This document shows, piece by piece, positions 47,002 through 57,386 of a stretch of DNA of 64,000 nt (the stretch's first letter is position 1; each line of letters starts with the position of its first letter). Where the stretch lies: positions 2,418,001 to 2,482,000 of the forward strand of contig NZ_CP006271.1 of NCBI RefSeq assembly GCF_000737595.1, given 5' to 3'. Origin of the DNA: Synechococcus sp. KORDI-52 (GTDB taxonomy: Bacteria > Cyanobacteriota > Cyanobacteriia > PCC-6307 > Cyanobiaceae). A program made the position numbers and the translations under genes. The notes beneath the pieces are model-generated. The model was not told where the DNA came from, did not search any database, and saw only the letters and a list, made by a program, of their open reading frames with translations.

Positions 47002-47901
47002 TTGATTGTGATCAGCAGTTCTGCACGTCTTCAGCCCTGGATCGAACTGCTGCGCTGGAACAAACCCACCGGCCGGCTGATCCTGCTGATCCCAGCCGGC
47101 TGGGCCCTCTGGCTGAGTCCTGCCGCTCCCCCCGGAGTTGTGCTGATCCTGCAGATTCTTTTTGGGGGCCTAGCGGTGAGCGGTGCGGGCTGTATCGCCA
47201 ATGACCTATGGGACCAGGGGTTCGATGGCCAGGTGGAACGCACAAAACGTCGGCCCCTGGCCAGAGGTGCGCTGAAGCGAGGCCCAGCCTTCGCTTTGCT
47301 GCTGACCTTGCTGGGCATCAGCCTGGCCGTCGTGCTGAGTCTGCCGGCCGCCAGCCTCAGACTCTGTCTCGCCTTGGCCTGCACGGCCGTGCTGCCGATC
47401 CTTGTCTATCCATCAGCAAAGCGGTGGTTCGCCTTCCCCCAGGCGATCTTGGCGCTGTGCTGGGGCTTCGCGGTGCTGATCCCCTGGGCCGCTGCAACGG
47501 CCTCCTTGAGCTGGAGTCCTGCCCTGGTGTGCAGTTGGCTGGCAACCGTGGTCTGGACTTTTGGCTTCGACACGGTCTACGCCATGGCCGACCGACGTGA
47601 CGATGCCAGTCTCGGCCTGCACAGCAGCGCCCTGAGCCTCGGATCCTTCGTGGTACCTGTTGTGCGGGGCTGCTACCTCGTGACAGCCATCACCCTTGCC
47701 TTGGCGGCCTGGTCGGTTCAGATTCCAGCACCGTTCTGGCCTCTCTGGTTGCTTGCCGCCGTCTTCATGCAGCTCAGCTGCAACCCCTTGAACAAACAGG
47801 ATGCTTCCATGGGCACCTACGGGAAGCACTTTGCCCAGCAGGTTCAGGCGGGGACGCTGCTCTGGCTCGGTTTGCTTCTGGCCAGGGGATGGGGAGCCTG
47901 A
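47002..47901 (+). CDS. ubiA: UbiA-type prenyltransferase (4-hydroxybenzoate polyprenyltransferase)
   Basis: Membrane enzyme that prenylates an aromatic acid, in cyanobacteria probably for plastoquinone. About eight helices, with the Mg-diphosphate motif NDLWDQGFD (67-75) and a second Asp-rich loop (DTVYAMADRRDD). The start is uncertain: TTG at 47002 or GTG at 47008. The stop overlaps the S66 gene start as TGATG. Confidence 0.85.
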   Translation: MIVISSSARLQPWIELLRWNKPTGRLILLIPAGWALWLSPAAPPGVVLILQILFGGLAVSGAGCIANDLWDQGFDGQVERTKRRPLARGALKRGPAFALLLTLLGISLAVVLSLPAASLRLCLALACTAVLPILVYPSAKRWFAFPQAILALCWGFAVLIPWAAATASLSWSPALVCSWLATVVWTFGFDTVYAMADRRDDASLGLHSSALSLGSFVVPVVRGCYLVTAITLALAAWSVQIPAPFWPLWLLAAVFMQLSCNPLNKQDASMGTYGKHFAQQVQAGTLLWLGLLLARGWGA

Positions 47902-48785
47902 TGCGCATCATCCCGGCTCCACCGCTCCGAACTGGAGACCGTGTGGCCTGTGTTGCCGCCAGTTCAGCCCTGCAGGACGACATCAAGCTGCAACAGGGCA
48001 TTGCTGTTCTGCAGAGCTGGGGCCTCGATGTTCAACCCCAGGCCTTGGCCAGCCGTCGTTGGGGCTACTTGGCAGGGGGCGATGACGCGCGCCATGCCGA
48101 TCTGCATCCGGCCGAACCCGCAGCGCTGTTCGCCTGTGCCCGCGGTGGATGGGGTGCTGCCCGGCTGCTGGAGCAGCCCATCCGCTGGCAGAGCGGCTGG
48201 CTGCTGGGCTTTTCCGACGTCACAGCTCTGCTCTGGGCCCGCCAGGCAGCAGGGTTTGCAGGTGGCATCCATGGCCCCTTGCTCACAACGCTTGCGGAGG
48301 AGCCGGATTGGAGCCGTGACCGTTTGCGCAACCTGCTCTTTGGCAACGCCGTCCCCGAGCTGCAAGGTCGTGCTGGCGGTGGAGGGATGGGGAGCGGTCC
48401 GCTGCTCGTGGCCAATCTGACCGTGGCCACCCACCTGCTGGGGAGCCGTTTCGTGCCCCCCCTCAAAGGAGCCGTTCTGGTGCTGGAAGACGTGGGCGAA
48501 GCCCCTTACCGCATTGATCGGATGCTGACCCAGTGGAGGCTGAATGGCACCTTGCAGGGGTTAGCGGGTCTGGCATTTGGCCATTTCGAGGGGTGCGAAG
48601 ACGAAACCAGAGACGCCTCCGAAAGCTTCAACCTTGAGCAGGTTCTTGAAGAGCGCACGGCCGATCTCGGCATTCCCAGGGTGATGGAGCTGCCCCTTGG
48701 TCACCGATCCGGCAACGCAGCCCTGCCCATGGGGGCGATGGCGCGCCTCGACGGGCAAAGCGGCCGACTCAGCCTGTTGACCTGA
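47901..48785 (+). CDS. LD-carboxypeptidase (S66 family)
   Basis: Removes D-alanine from cell-wall tetrapeptides, or cleaves microcin-like peptides. The 294-residue protein has the nucleophile Ser in [11 protein letters not shown] (S105), a Glu in [12 protein letters not shown] and His in the LGHRSGN end region, the S66 triad order. ATG at 47901 with GGGGAG upstream. It overlaps the end of ispD. Confidence 0.8.
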   Translation: MRIIPAPPLRTGDRVACVAASSALQDDIKLQQGIAVLQSWGLDVQPQALASRRWGYLAGGDDARHADLHPAEPAALFACARGGWGAARLLEQPIRWQSGWLLGFSDVTALLWARQAAGFAGGIHGPLLTTLAEEPDWSRDRLRNLLFGNAVPELQGRAGGGGMGSGPLLVANLTVATHLLGSRFVPPLKGAVLVLEDVGEAPYRIDRMLTQWRLNGTLQGLAGLAFGHFEGCEDETRDASESFNLEQVLEERTADLGIPRVMELPLGHRSGNAALPMGAMARLDGQSGRLSLLT

Positions 48786-49449
48786 GCGCGAGCACCGCTT
48801 CCGCCACGGTGAGGTCAAATGGAGTGGTGACCTTGATGTTGGCAGGGCCAGCATCCAAGACCTGCACAGGCCAACCCAGACGCTCGTACAACGACGCGTC
48901 ATCGGTGACCATCCAGCCCTTGGCAACCGCCTCAGCGTGGCCACGACGCAGCTGATCGACGGAAAAGCCCTGTGGAGTCTGCGCCGCCCACAACTCCGAT
49001 CGTTCAGGCGTATCACGAATCACACCATCGGATCCCACACGTTTGATCGTGTCGCTCACCGGTGTTGCAGCAATCAGTGCTGTGCCTGCCTCCACCGCTT
49101 CAGAACAACGGTCAAACAACTCCGGTTCAGCCAGGCAGCGCGCACCGTCATGAATCAAGACGTGACGAGCCTGCTCCGGCAACCCCGCCAGACCACAAAG
49201 CACCGACTCCTGCCGCGTGCTGCCGCCCTGAATCCACTGCACCGGCTTGCTGGGCGCATCCAGCACCGCAAGGATGGCCTCTCGATCAACCTCCTGGCCG
49301 ACGATCCCGATCCATTCAATCCGCTCGGAACGCAGGGCCGCCTCCAGGGTCCAGGCGATGACGGGGCGTCCGGCCAACGACAGCAGCAGCTTGTTGCGAT
49401 CCGCACCCATGCGCCGACCGCTTCCCGCCGCAGCAATCAACAGATGCAC
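48769..49449 (-). CDS. ispD: 2-C-methyl-D-erythritol 4-phosphate cytidylyltransferase
   Basis: Third step of the non-mevalonate isoprenoid pathway that feeds carotenoids, chlorophyll phytol and quinones. The 226-residue protein has the nucleotidyltransferase motif [15 protein letters not shown] and the HDGARCL and [10 protein letters not shown] segments. The GTG at 49449 follows CAGGAG and gives the usual length. It diverges from the GT9-like gene. Confidence 0.9.
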   Translation of the reverse strand: MHLLIAAAGSGRRMGADRNKLLLSLAGRPVIAWTLEAALRSERIEWIGIVGQEVDREAILAVLDAPSKPVQWIQGGSTRQESVLCGLAGLPEQARHVLIHDGARCLAEPELFDRCSEAVEAGTALIAATPVSDTIKRVGSDGVIRDTPERSELWAAQTPQGFSVDQLRRGHAEAVAKGWMVTDDASLYERLGWPVQVLDAGPANIKVTTPFDLTVAEAVLALRSTG

Positions 49450-49521
49450 AAGCGACTCCTGCCCCGGACAGGCGTAAACGACCTCCATACAATCAGCTCG
49501 CACCATGGAAGGCGGCGCTGC

Positions 49522-50355
49522 ATGCGAGTTCTTGCCCTGAGCCCGGGTTCGCTCGAAGACCAGCTGGACCGCCTACCGGCTCTGGCCGACATCTGCCAGA
49601 AACTCAACGCCAGCCTGCAGGTGGCCTGTGACCCCCGGCAGGCAGCTCCATGGAAGCTTCTCCCGTGCCTGGAAAAGCTGTTGCCGTTCAGCTTCGAGGC
49701 CAACCCCACCCTTGCGGACTGGGCCAACCTGCTCGGTTGTGTGCGCGAACCCGACTTTCAGATCTGCATCAACTTCGCTGAAGGGCAGCAGGTGAACCTG
49801 ATGCTGTCGATGAGCCATATCCCCAAACGGTTGGCGGTTGAGGGATTTGCCTGCACCGACCAGGTCAGCGTCGGTGCCGGCTGGAGGGCCCAGCGTCTCA
49901 ACCCCTTCCTTCAAGCCCTGGGGCTGGATCTCGAGGCCGATCAGTTCCGCCTGCCCCTGGCGGCGGAGGTGATTGATGAAGCCCGTGAAGCACAGCCGAG
50001 CGGTGATGGTCCCCTGCTGCTGATGTCTCCATCCAGTCAGGAGGATGACTGGCCTGCAGCGGAGTGGCACAAGCTGCCTGACACAATCAAAAACCGTCTG
50101 CCAATGCTGCGCAGCATGGTGCTGCCAGCAGAGCTCAGCCTGGCCAAGCGGGCTGCGTTGGTGGCCAATGCCGATGTCGTGCTCAGCAGCTGCCCGGTGT
50201 CCCAACGCCTGGCGGCCTATTGCGGCACCCCCCTGGTTGCCCTCGGAGCCGAGGCCGCAGACCTTCCCGAACGCCAGGAGATCCGTTGCCTCGGCCGCCC
50301 GCAGGAGCTCGCCACGCTGCAGAGCAGTGATGTTTTGACGGCCCTCGGTTTCTGA
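49522..50355 (+). CDS. Glycosyltransferase family 9-like protein
   Basis: The 277-residue protein resembles heptosyltransferase-type GT-B proteins: [15 protein letters not shown] at the start, [21 protein letters not shown] at the linker to the second domain, and [26 protein letters not shown] near the end. Cell-surface sugar transfer is probable; the substrate is unknown. ATG at 49522. The potassium channel gene follows 11 bp after its stop. Confidence 0.6.
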   Translation: MRVLALSPGSLEDQLDRLPALADICQKLNASLQVACDPRQAAPWKLLPCLEKLLPFSFEANPTLADWANLLGCVREPDFQICINFAEGQQVNLMLSMSHIPKRLAVEGFACTDQVSVGAGWRAQRLNPFLQALGLDLEADQFRLPLAAEVIDEAREAQPSGDGPLLLMSPSSQEDDWPAAEWHKLPDTIKNRLPMLRSMVLPAELSLAKRAALVANADVVLSSCPVSQRLAAYCGTPLVALGAEAADLPERQEIRCLGRPQELATLQSSDVLTALGF

Positions 50356-50366
50356 GGAGACGGCCC

Positions 50367-51422
50367 ATGAGGCGTCGCCGAGCCAGGGGACAGCTGAAGC
50401 TGATCACAGCGCCATGGCGGGGGCCCATCAGTGCCCTCAGTGCCGTGATCTTTGCGGGTGCCGTCGGTTATCGGATCACGGAGGGATGGGACTGGGGAGA
50501 TTGCCTCTGGATGGTGCTGATCACCATCAGCACCATTGGCTATGGCGAGGTGGAAGTCCTCTCACCCCAAGGGCGCCTGGTCACCGTGCTGATCGTGGTG
50601 GGTGGCCTGGTGGTTGTTCAACTGGCCATCCAACGCGTTCTCGGACTGAAGGACTCGGGATATTTCCTCAGACTTCGTGAATTCCGCTTTCACCGCATGT
50701 TGGAAAGCCTGCACGACCACGTCATTCTTTGCGGTTACGGCCGGATCGGGCAGGAAATTGCAGCCCAATTGCAGAGGGACGGTGTGTCTCTCGTGGTGAT
50801 CGAGACGGATCCCAACCGAAGGGCTGCCGCTGAAATGAAGGGAATACGTGTTCTTCAGGCTGATGCAACTCTCGACGAAACGTTGCTAGATGCGGGACTC
50901 GAACGCTGCTGCAGCCTCGTGGCAGCTCTTCCGAGCGATGCGTCCAATCTGTACGTGATCCTCAGCGCCAAGGATCTACGACCGGATTGCCGCTTGATTG
51001 CCAGGGCCAACAGTGATGAAGCGGCTTCGAAGCTGCGCTTGGCCGGAGCGACGGTGGTGGTCAGTCCCTATGTGGCGGGGGGCCGCGTCATGGCAGCTTC
51101 GGCGCTGCGCCCCCTGGCGCTCAACTTCATGGAGCTGCTGGCAGGCTCCGATTATGAAATCGAGGAGTTTCAGCTGAGTCACGACCCCCTGCACCTGATG
51201 GAGATCCGTGGACGCAGCCTGGCGGAACTGCAGCTGGGCCGCCGCAGTGGAGCCATGGTCCTGGCAATCCGGGAGAAGGGAAAGCTGATCGCGAATCCAG
51301 GCGGCGACACCCCGATGGCACCGGGGCAGCTCCTGATCGTGCTGGGGAGCAAGACCCAACTCGCCACCTTTCAGGCCTTGCTTGGGGAGGCCGTTGACAC
51401 GATTGAAACCATGCCGGGTTGA
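50367..51422 (+). CDS. Two-TM potassium channel with RCK domain
   Basis: MthK-like channel: TM1 at about 21-38, a pore helix with selectivity filter TIGYGE (56-61, compared with the usual TVGYGD), TM2 at about 71-90, then an RCK domain with a Rossmann GYGRIG (123-128) and a TrkA-C region. Likely ligand-gated K+ channel. ATG start after GAGGAG. It is close to fabG downstream. Confidence 0.8.
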   Translation: MRRRRARGQLKLITAPWRGPISALSAVIFAGAVGYRITEGWDWGDCLWMVLITISTIGYGEVEVLSPQGRLVTVLIVVGGLVVVQLAIQRVLGLKDSGYFLRLREFRFHRMLESLHDHVILCGYGRIGQEIAAQLQRDGVSLVVIETDPNRRAAAEMKGIRVLQADATLDETLLDAGLERCCSLVAALPSDASNLYVILSAKDLRPDCRLIARANSDEAASKLRLAGATVVVSPYVAGGRVMAASALRPLALNFMELLAGSDYEIEEFQLSHDPLHLMEIRGRSLAELQLGRRSGAMVLAIREKGKLIANPGGDTPMAPGQLLIVLGSKTQLATFQALLGEAVDTIETMPG

Positions 51423-51469
51423 GGTCAATGACGACGGCTCCGTACGATCCTGCGATCAACGGTGCCCTC

Positions 51470-52222
51470 ATGTCTCCCAGCGCTTCTCTTGCCGGACAGA
51501 CCGCCCTGGTGACGGGAGGAGGTCGCGGCATCGGCCGGGCCATCGCCCTGGCCCTGGGCGAGGCGGGCGCAGAAGTGGTCGTGAATTACTCCAATTCCGC
51601 CGCTGCAGCCGATGAAGTGGTCGCTGCCATCACCACGGCAGGAGGCAAGGCCTACGCCCTGCAAGCCAATGTGTCGGTCGAAGCAGACGTGGAGGGCTTG
51701 ATCCAACAGGTGCTGGAGCGCAGCGGCCGTCTTGATGTGTTGGTGAACAACGCTGGCATCACACGCGACGGCCTGCTGATGCGGATGAAAACCGACGATT
51801 GGCAATCGGTAATCAACCTCAACCTCAGTGGAGTTTTCCTCTGCACGCGAGCGGTGACACGCACGATGCTGAAGCAGAAAAGTGGCCGGATCATCAACAT
51901 CACCTCGGTTGTGGGGCTGATGGGCAATGCTGGACAGGCCAACTACGCCGCCGCAAAAGCTGGCGTCATTGGTCTCACCCGCAGCACTGCCAGGGAACTC
52001 GCCAGCCGTGGCATCACCGTGAACGCGGTGGCTCCAGGTTTCATCGCCACCGACATGACGAAGGACCTTGATGCGGAGGCCATTCTCAAGAACATCCCCC
52101 TGGGGAGCTTTGGCACCCAGGAACAAGTGGCCGGTGCCGTGCGCTTCCTTGCCGCCGACCCAGCTGCGGCGTACATCACAGGTCAGGTGCTGCAGGTGGA
52201 TGGCGGCATGGTGATGGCCTGA
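51470..52222 (+). CDS. fabG: 3-oxoacyl-[acyl-carrier-protein] reductase
   Basis: NADPH-dependent reductase of fatty acid elongation. The 250-residue protein has TGGGRGIG (15-22), NNAGITRDGLLMRM, the Ser-Tyr-Lys triad (ITSVVG and YAAAK), and VDGGMVM at the end. ATG at 51470; the frame extends further upstream without support. Confidence 0.9.
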   Translation: MSPSASLAGQTALVTGGGRGIGRAIALALGEAGAEVVVNYSNSAAAADEVVAAITTAGGKAYALQANVSVEADVEGLIQQVLERSGRLDVLVNNAGITRDGLLMRMKTDDWQSVINLNLSGVFLCTRAVTRTMLKQKSGRIINITSVVGLMGNAGQANYAAAKAGVIGLTRSTARELASRGITVNAVAPGFIATDMTKDLDAEAILKNIPLGSFGTQEQVAGAVRFLAADPAAAYITGQVLQVDGGMVMA

Positions 52223-52231
52223 CCCCGAGCA

Positions 52232-52408
52232 TCAGGACTCAAGGGGTTGGGCCAACTCATCCCGCAAACGGCGGATGCGCTGAAGCAGCCGCAGGCGACG
52301 GCTGCGGGCGGTGGCGGTCAGAAAGATGCGCAGGGGCACGTAAACCAGAGCCATCGAACCGGCGAGCCCCGCCATCAGAACAAAGAACAGTGCTCCGGAT
52401 TCACCCAT
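52232..52408 (-). CDS. Small membrane protein with basic tail
   Basis: A 58-residue ORF easily missed: MGESGALFFVLMAGLAGSMAL is a membrane helix, followed by a very basic segment (ARSRRLRLLQRIRRLRDEL). ATG start. It occupies the gap between convergent fabG and the divergent groL start. No family recognised; similar short proteins of this plan are common in cyanobacteria. Confidence 0.55.
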   Translation of the reverse strand: MGESGALFFVLMAGLAGSMALVYVPLRIFLTATARSRRLRLLQRIRRLRDELAQPLES

Positions 52409-52539
52409 GACCGGACCCTAATCAGTTCATTTGGGGGAGGCATCCAGGCAGCCTCCAACCATTCGGCTTTCCCCACCACATTGCCTCTCCACGAGCAACA
52501 CATCGCTGTGGGACAGTGACCAACGGCGTGCCCGCGACT

Positions 52540-54210
52540 ATGGCCAAACTCCTTTCTTTCTCTGACGAATCCCGCAGCGCCCTCGAGCGGGGTGTAGATG
52601 CACTCGCCGATGCGGTGCGCGTCACGATCGGCCCACGCGGTCGCAACGTAGTACTCGAAAAGAAATTCGGCGCACCCGACATCGTCAATGACGGCGACTC
52701 AATCGCCCGTGAAATCGAACTGGACGACCCGTTCGAAAACCTTGGCGCCAAGCTGATGCAGCAGGTGTCCTCGAAGACCAAGGACAAGGCCGGAGACGGC
52801 ACCACGACGGCAACCGTTCTGGCTCAGGCCATGGTGCGGGAAGGTCTGCGCAACACCGCTGCTGGAGCGAGTCCTGTGGAACTCCGCCGAGGCATGGAGA
52901 AGGCCGCTGCACAGATCGTGGCGGGACTGAGCGAGCGGAGCCAGGCCGTTGCCGGCGATGCCATTCGTCAGGTGGCCACCGTGAGCTCCGGGGGTGATGA
53001 AGAAGTCGGTCGGATGATTGCGGAGGCGATGGACAAGGTGAGCACCGATGGGGTCATCACGGTTGAGGAATCGAAGTCTCTGGCAACGGAACTGGAAATC
53101 ACCGAAGGCATGGCCTTCGACCGGGGCTACAGCTCCCCTTACTTCGTCACCGATGCCGACCGCCAGGTCTGTGAATTCGACAATCCTCTGATCCTGCTGA
53201 CGGACCGCAAGATCAGCACGATCACGGATCTGGTCCCCGTGCTGGAAACCGTTCAGAAGAGTGGTTCTCCCCTGCTCATCCTTTCTGAGGAAGTGGAAGG
53301 TGAGGCCCTGGCCACCCTGGTGATGAACAAGAGCCGTGGGGTTCTGCAGGTGGCCGCTGTTCGCGCACCCTCCTTTGGCGAACGTCGCAAGGCAGCCCTG
53401 GCCGACATAGCCATCCTCACGGGCGGAACGCTGATCAGCGAAGACAAGGCAATGAGCCTCGACAAAGTGACCCTCGAGGATCTCGGCAAAGCGCGCCGCG
53501 TCACCATCAGCAAGGAAAACACCACGATCGTCGCCACCGACGACCATCGCCAGGCGGTGAGCGAGCGCGTCGGCGCGATCCGACGTGAACTGGAGGCCAC
53601 CGAGTCCGACTACGACCGCGAAAAGCTCCAGGAGCGGATCGCCAAGCTGGCCGGCGGTGTGGCCGTGATCAAGGTCGGTGCACCGACGGAAACGGAACTC
53701 AAGAACCGCAAACTGCGGATCGAGGATGCCCTGAATGCCACCCGTGCCGCCGTCGAGGAGGGCATCGTTGCGGGAGGCGGCAGCACCTTGCTGCAACTCG
53801 CCGACAGCCTGGACGCCCTGGCTTCATCCCTGAACGGCGACCAGCGCACCGGCGTGGAGATCGTGCAACGGGCACTGACGGCGCCGATTCATCAGATCGC
53901 CACCAATGCCGGTCAGAACGGTGACGTTGTGATCGCGGGCATGCGCAGCAGCGGCCAGGGATTCAATGCCCTCAGTGGTGCCTACGAAGACCTGATGGCT
54001 GCTGGCATCGTTGATGCCGCCAAGGTGGTGCGGTTGGCCGTGCAGGATTCGATTTCGATCGCTTCTCTCCTGATCACGACCGAAGTTGTGATTGCCGACA
54101 AGCCGGAACCCCCCGCACCGGCTCCTGCCGGAGACGGAGACCCCATGGGTGGAATGGGTGGTATGGGCATGCCTGGAATGGGTGGCATGGGCATGCCCGG
54201 GATGATGTGA
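52540..54210 (+). CDS. groL: Chaperonin GroEL
   Basis: Hsp60 chaperonin. The 556 residues include [12 protein letters not shown] (nucleotide-binding), [10 protein letters not shown] and the Gly-Met C-terminal repeat ([14 protein letters not shown]). No groES lies upstream, and no CIRCE inverted repeat (TTAGCACTC with its partner) is visible in front of it. Cyanobacteria commonly have a second, groES-less groEL, and this probably is that copy. Confidence 0.95.
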   Translation: MAKLLSFSDESRSALERGVDALADAVRVTIGPRGRNVVLEKKFGAPDIVNDGDSIAREIELDDPFENLGAKLMQQVSSKTKDKAGDGTTTATVLAQAMVREGLRNTAAGASPVELRRGMEKAAAQIVAGLSERSQAVAGDAIRQVATVSSGGDEEVGRMIAEAMDKVSTDGVITVEESKSLATELEITEGMAFDRGYSSPYFVTDADRQVCEFDNPLILLTDRKISTITDLVPVLETVQKSGSPLLILSEEVEGEALATLVMNKSRGVLQVAAVRAPSFGERRKAALADIAILTGGTLISEDKAMSLDKVTLEDLGKARRVTISKENTTIVATDDHRQAVSERVGAIRRELEATESDYDREKLQERIAKLAGGVAVIKVGAPTETELKNRKLRIEDALNATRAAVEEGIVAGGGSTLLQLADSLDALASSLNGDQRTGVEIVQRALTAPIHQIATNAGQNGDVVIAGMRSSGQGFNALSGAYEDLMAAGIVDAAKVVRLAVQDSISIASLLITTEVVIADKPEPPAPAPAGDGDPMGGMGGMGMPGMGGMGMPGMM

Positions 54211-54900
54211 TCAGCTGATCATTCCCTGGCGATAGGCGATCACCTGGAGGTCCACTCCGGTGATCGCCGTCCCCACCACAACGGTGTCGGCTCCAGCCTG
54301 CAACGCCAACCGCGCATCCGCTGGAGAAGCAACTCCCCCCTCACAGATCAGACGTACCGAGCCGGGAAGTTCAGCGCGGAGTTGGGGGAGCAGATCAAAC
54401 GCAGGGGGGCGCTGCTGCGCCGTGTCTTCCGTGTAGCCGTAAAGCGTGGTCCCAACCCAGTCACAGCCCAGCTCGGCTGCCCGCAAACCATTCTCGAGCG
54501 AATCCACATCAGCCATCAGCGGGGCCTTCAGCTCATCACGACTGCGCTGAATCAACGCAGCCAGGTCCTGCCCCGCAGGCCGCGGACGGGCCGTGGCATC
54601 GATGGCGATCACATCGGCTCCCGCAGACCAGACGGCCTGAATTTCTTTCCAACCGGGGGTGATGTACACCGAGCTGTCTGGGAACGTGCATTTCCAGAGG
54701 CCAATGATCAAGGCATCTGGACAGCGTCGACGCACAGCACCGATGTGTTCAGGGCTTTCCAAGCGCACACCCACAGCCCCATTGCGCAGGGAGGCATCCG
54801 CCATGGCAGCGATCACATCGGGATCGCGCATCGGCGAACCCTGGGGGGCCTGCACCGAAACGATCAGCCCCTGATCCAGGAATTCAGGGTTGGTAATCAT
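54211..54900 (-). CDS. nanE: N-acetylmannosamine-6-phosphate 2-epimerase (NanE)
   Basis: Interconverts ManNAc-6-P and GlcNAc-6-P. The 229-residue TIM-barrel protein has WKCTFPDSSVYITP (family GIIKxxxPDSxVxITP pattern), DATARPRP and ICEGGVASP. The usual nanA and nanK genes are not nearby. It is the last gene of the ctaA-ctaB-ABC transporter run, and its stop touches the groL stop. Confidence 0.75.
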   Translation of the reverse strand: MITNPEFLDQGLIVSVQAPQGSPMRDPDVIAAMADASLRNGAVGVRLESPEHIGAVRRRCPDALIIGLWKCTFPDSSVYITPGWKEIQAVWSAGADVIAIDATARPRPAGQDLAALIQRSRDELKAPLMADVDSLENGLRAAELGCDWVGTTLYGYTEDTAQQRPPAFDLLPQLRAELPGSVRLICEGGVASPADARLALQAGADTVVVGTAITGVDLQVIAYRQGMIS

Positions 54901-54905
54901 GGTGT

Positions 54906-55454
54906 TCAGGACGCCTTGGGGAAAGCGTCATCCTCCCGGCGGGGGAGCCAACGCCGGAGCGAACGGGGCGTGCTGATCGGTGGGGCCGGCACAGGGGCAG
55001 CCGGGAAGCCGCGTTGAAGCGGCGTTTCTTCTGCCGCACTCTCGTCCTGTTCAACGATCGTTTCTTCTTCAGCGACCACCCCGTTCTCCATTACCTCGCT
55101 CTCAATGAACAGGTCGTCTTCAGCCTCAATCTGCTCCTCTTCTTCAACGACCATCTCGTCCTCAGCAACCACCTCGTCCTGAACAACCACCTCGTTCTTA
55201 ACCAAAACGTCGTCTACAAGAGCAATCTCCTCCTCCATGACAGGCATCGGAGGGGAACTGAACTCCCGCTTCAAAGCTGAAAGCTTCGGCAAGCTCAGAT
55301 CAAGCTCCGCTGCGCCATCAAAGCCGTAACGGTGAACCCACTGACTGATCAGCCCCGCCAGCAAGGCCTCATCACCTGAGGTTCTGGCCTCCTGGATCTG
55401 AAGGGCCAGTGCGTTCTGTCGAGGTGACGGCTGCTGGAACGGAGAAGAAAGCAC
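54906..55454 (-). CDS. Acidic protein with tandem hexapeptide repeats
   Basis: About 182 residues. After a helical N-terminus (ALALQIQEARTSGDEALLAGLISQWVH), a strongly acidic middle repeats Val, Glu and Asp in six-residue units, and the end is basic and Pro/Arg-rich. No family recognised. GTG at 55454 lies four bases after the permease stop; a longer start (55496) overlaps the permease gene. Confidence 0.6.
   Translation of the reverse strand: MLSSPFQQPSPRQNALALQIQEARTSGDEALLAGLISQWVHRYGFDGAAELDLSLPKLSALKREFSSPPMPVMEEEIALVDDVLVKNEVVVQDEVVAEDEMVVEEEEQIEAEDDLFIESEVMENGVVAEEETIVEQDESAAEETPLQRGFPAAPVPAPPISTPRSLRRWLPRREDDAFPKAS
55143..55214. repeat. 18-bp imperfect tandem repeat
   Basis: Four consecutive 18-bp units (for example 55161-55178 and 55179-55196, which share most bases) encode the six-residue V/E/D pattern of the acidic protein. 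Confidence 0.7.
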
Positions 55455-55458
55455 GGAT

Positions 55459-56322
55459 TCAGGAAAGTTTGCGGTTGAGCAGAGGGCGAATCGCAAGAAA
55501 CAGCCCGATGGTGAGGAGCAGCAGGATCAGCAGGCACGTGGTGCCGGTGACATCCCCATAGGGGGCCTCCAGGAGAATGGCTGAAAGGTCCAGGGGACCT
55601 TGGTAAGCCGCTCGAATAGGTTCTATCGCGAAGGTAAGAGGATTCAAGGCCGCAAGCCAGCCCAGCCAGGTCGGCATGAACGACAACGGGGCCAAGGCCG
55701 TGCTGGCAAACAGCAACGGCAAGTTGGCCACAAAAATCACAGCGATCAACTCGATGTGTCCCGGCAGAGCGAAGGCCAGTCCGAGGCTGAGGGCCGTCAC
55801 AGCAAAAACCAGGAGCAGCAGCGTCACGAGCACCAGGGCCAGGCCGCTGATGCCAGGCCATCCGTAGCCGAGCACGGCTGCCGTGCCCATGATCGCCAGA
55901 CTCTGCAACAGACTCAGCGCCGTGATGTAGATAACCGACGCCAGCACGATGGAACTGCGGCTTCGCAGCGGTGCCACCAGCAGCCGATTGAGGAAACCGA
56001 ATTCGCGATCAAACATCACCGGCAGGCCGGCATTCAAAGCACCGCTGAAGGCCGTGAAGACAATCACTCCGGCGCCAAGAAAACGGCCGTAGCTCATGCC
56101 TCCTGGCAACAGACCCTCAGGGGCATTGGCGAAAAGTGCACCAAAGAGAATCAACCAGATCAGGGGCTGCAGAACCCCGGCGATCAAAGTTGAAGGACGA
56201 CGCATCAACTGAAGAAACAAGCGCCGGGTAAGGGCCAATGTTTCCTGGCTGAGCTCGGCGAGGGCTCCGGATTGCCGCTGCTGGAGAGCAACAGATGCTG
56301 TAGGGGAAGTCATGGTTGGCAC
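55459..56322 (-). CDS. ABC-2 type transporter permease
   Basis: About six helices with family features (FLQLMRRPSTLIAGVLQPLIWLILFGALF; FLNRLLVAPLRSRSSIVLA). Partner of the ATPase gene upstream, from which it is separated by zero bases (GTG at 56322, ATG nine bases later). Exports an unknown substrate, of DrrB type. Confidence 0.85.
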   Translation of the reverse strand: MPTMTSPTASVALQQRQSGALAELSQETLALTRRLFLQLMRRPSTLIAGVLQPLIWLILFGALFANAPEGLLPGGMSYGRFLGAGVIVFTAFSGALNAGLPVMFDREFGFLNRLLVAPLRSRSSIVLASVIYITALSLLQSLAIMGTAAVLGYGWPGISGLALVLVTLLLLVFAVTALSLGLAFALPGHIELIAVIFVANLPLLFASTALAPLSFMPTWLGWLAALNPLTFAIEPIRAAYQGPLDLSAILLEAPYGDVTGTTCLLILLLLTIGLFLAIRPLLNRKLS

Positions 56323-57336
56323 TCAACGCATGGATTGACGCTTTTCCTGTTTGACGTCGCGCTGGCCTGCGATGGCCAGTTCAGCGTCCATCAGGGTGCG
56401 TCCTGTGGCCTGAAGGTAGACATCATCCAGGCTGGGACGGCTCTGTGCCAGGGCAAACACAGGCCAACCTGCAGCCTCGAGGGTCTGACGCAGCTGATCG
56501 ATCACGCCCCCACCCTCAATCACCAGGTTCAGGGAAAATCCCTGAGAGCGGTTCACCACCACCTGACGCACCCCATTCAGGGGTTCAAGAAGGGCACGCA
56601 CCTGGGTTGCCTCATCGGCATTGCTGAACTCTCGGACCCGCAGGGTGACGCGATCACCCCCAAGCCTTTGTTTGAGCTGGTCAGGGCTGCCTTCGGCAAT
56701 CACACGACCGGCATCGATGATGGCCATCTGATCCGCCAGAGCCTCCACTTCTTCGAGGTAGTGACTGCTCAACAGAACTGTGGTGCCCTCCTCAACCAAC
56801 TGTCGCAGCAGGTGCCAGATGGCACTGCGGCTTTCAATATCCAATCCAACGGTGGGTTCATCGAGCACGAGCAAGCGTGGACGGTGCAGCAGACCGGCCG
56901 CTAGATCCAGACGACGACGCATGCCGCCGGAATAGGTGCCGCAGCGGCGATCAATCCATTCGCCCATCCCAAGTCGATCGATCAGGTCGGCAATGCGGCT
57001 GTCCCGCTCATTTCTCGGCAGGTGGTAGAGATCGCCCTGCAATTGCAGCAGTTCCCGGCCACTCAGGATCTTGTCAATGGCCACCTCCTGGGCCACATAG
57101 CCCATGAGTTGACGCACGTCTCGTGGCTGCGCCAGACCATCCACACCACCAACCAGCACCGACCCGCTGTCAGGGGCAAGCAAGGTGGAAAGAATGCGCA
57201 TGGCTGTTGTTTTGCCGGCACCATTCGGGCCAAGCAGCCCGTAAAGGCATCCTTCTGGAACGGTGAGATCAAGCTCACGCAAAGCTTTAACCGTGCCGTA
57301 GGCCTTAGAGATGTTCCGCAGTTCAATCAACGCCAT
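56323..57336 (-). CDS. ABC transporter ATPase, DrrA/CcmA type
   Basis: The 337-residue ATPase has Walker A GPNGAGKTT, signature YSGGMRRRLDLA, Walker B LLVLDEPTVGLD, and a His switch (LLSSHYLEE). A C-terminal domain follows as in DrrA. It lies 50 bp after ctaB in the same direction, so the exporter is likely in the ctaA-ctaB transcription unit, a layout seen in other cyanobacteria. Confidence 0.85.
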   Translation of the reverse strand: MALIELRNISKAYGTVKALRELDLTVPEGCLYGLLGPNGAGKTTAMRILSTLLAPDSGSVLVGGVDGLAQPRDVRQLMGYVAQEVAIDKILSGRELLQLQGDLYHLPRNERDSRIADLIDRLGMGEWIDRRCGTYSGGMRRRLDLAAGLLHRPRLLVLDEPTVGLDIESRSAIWHLLRQLVEEGTTVLLSSHYLEEVEALADQMAIIDAGRVIAEGSPDQLKQRLGGDRVTLRVREFSNADEATQVRALLEPLNGVRQVVVNRSQGFSLNLVIEGGGVIDQLRQTLEAAGWPVFALAQSRPSLDDVYLQATGRTLMDAELAIAGQRDVKQEKRQSMR

Positions 57337-57386
57337 CAGGCACCGTCAGGGACTTGCTCGGCCAATTAAGGGAATCTAGAGAGTGC

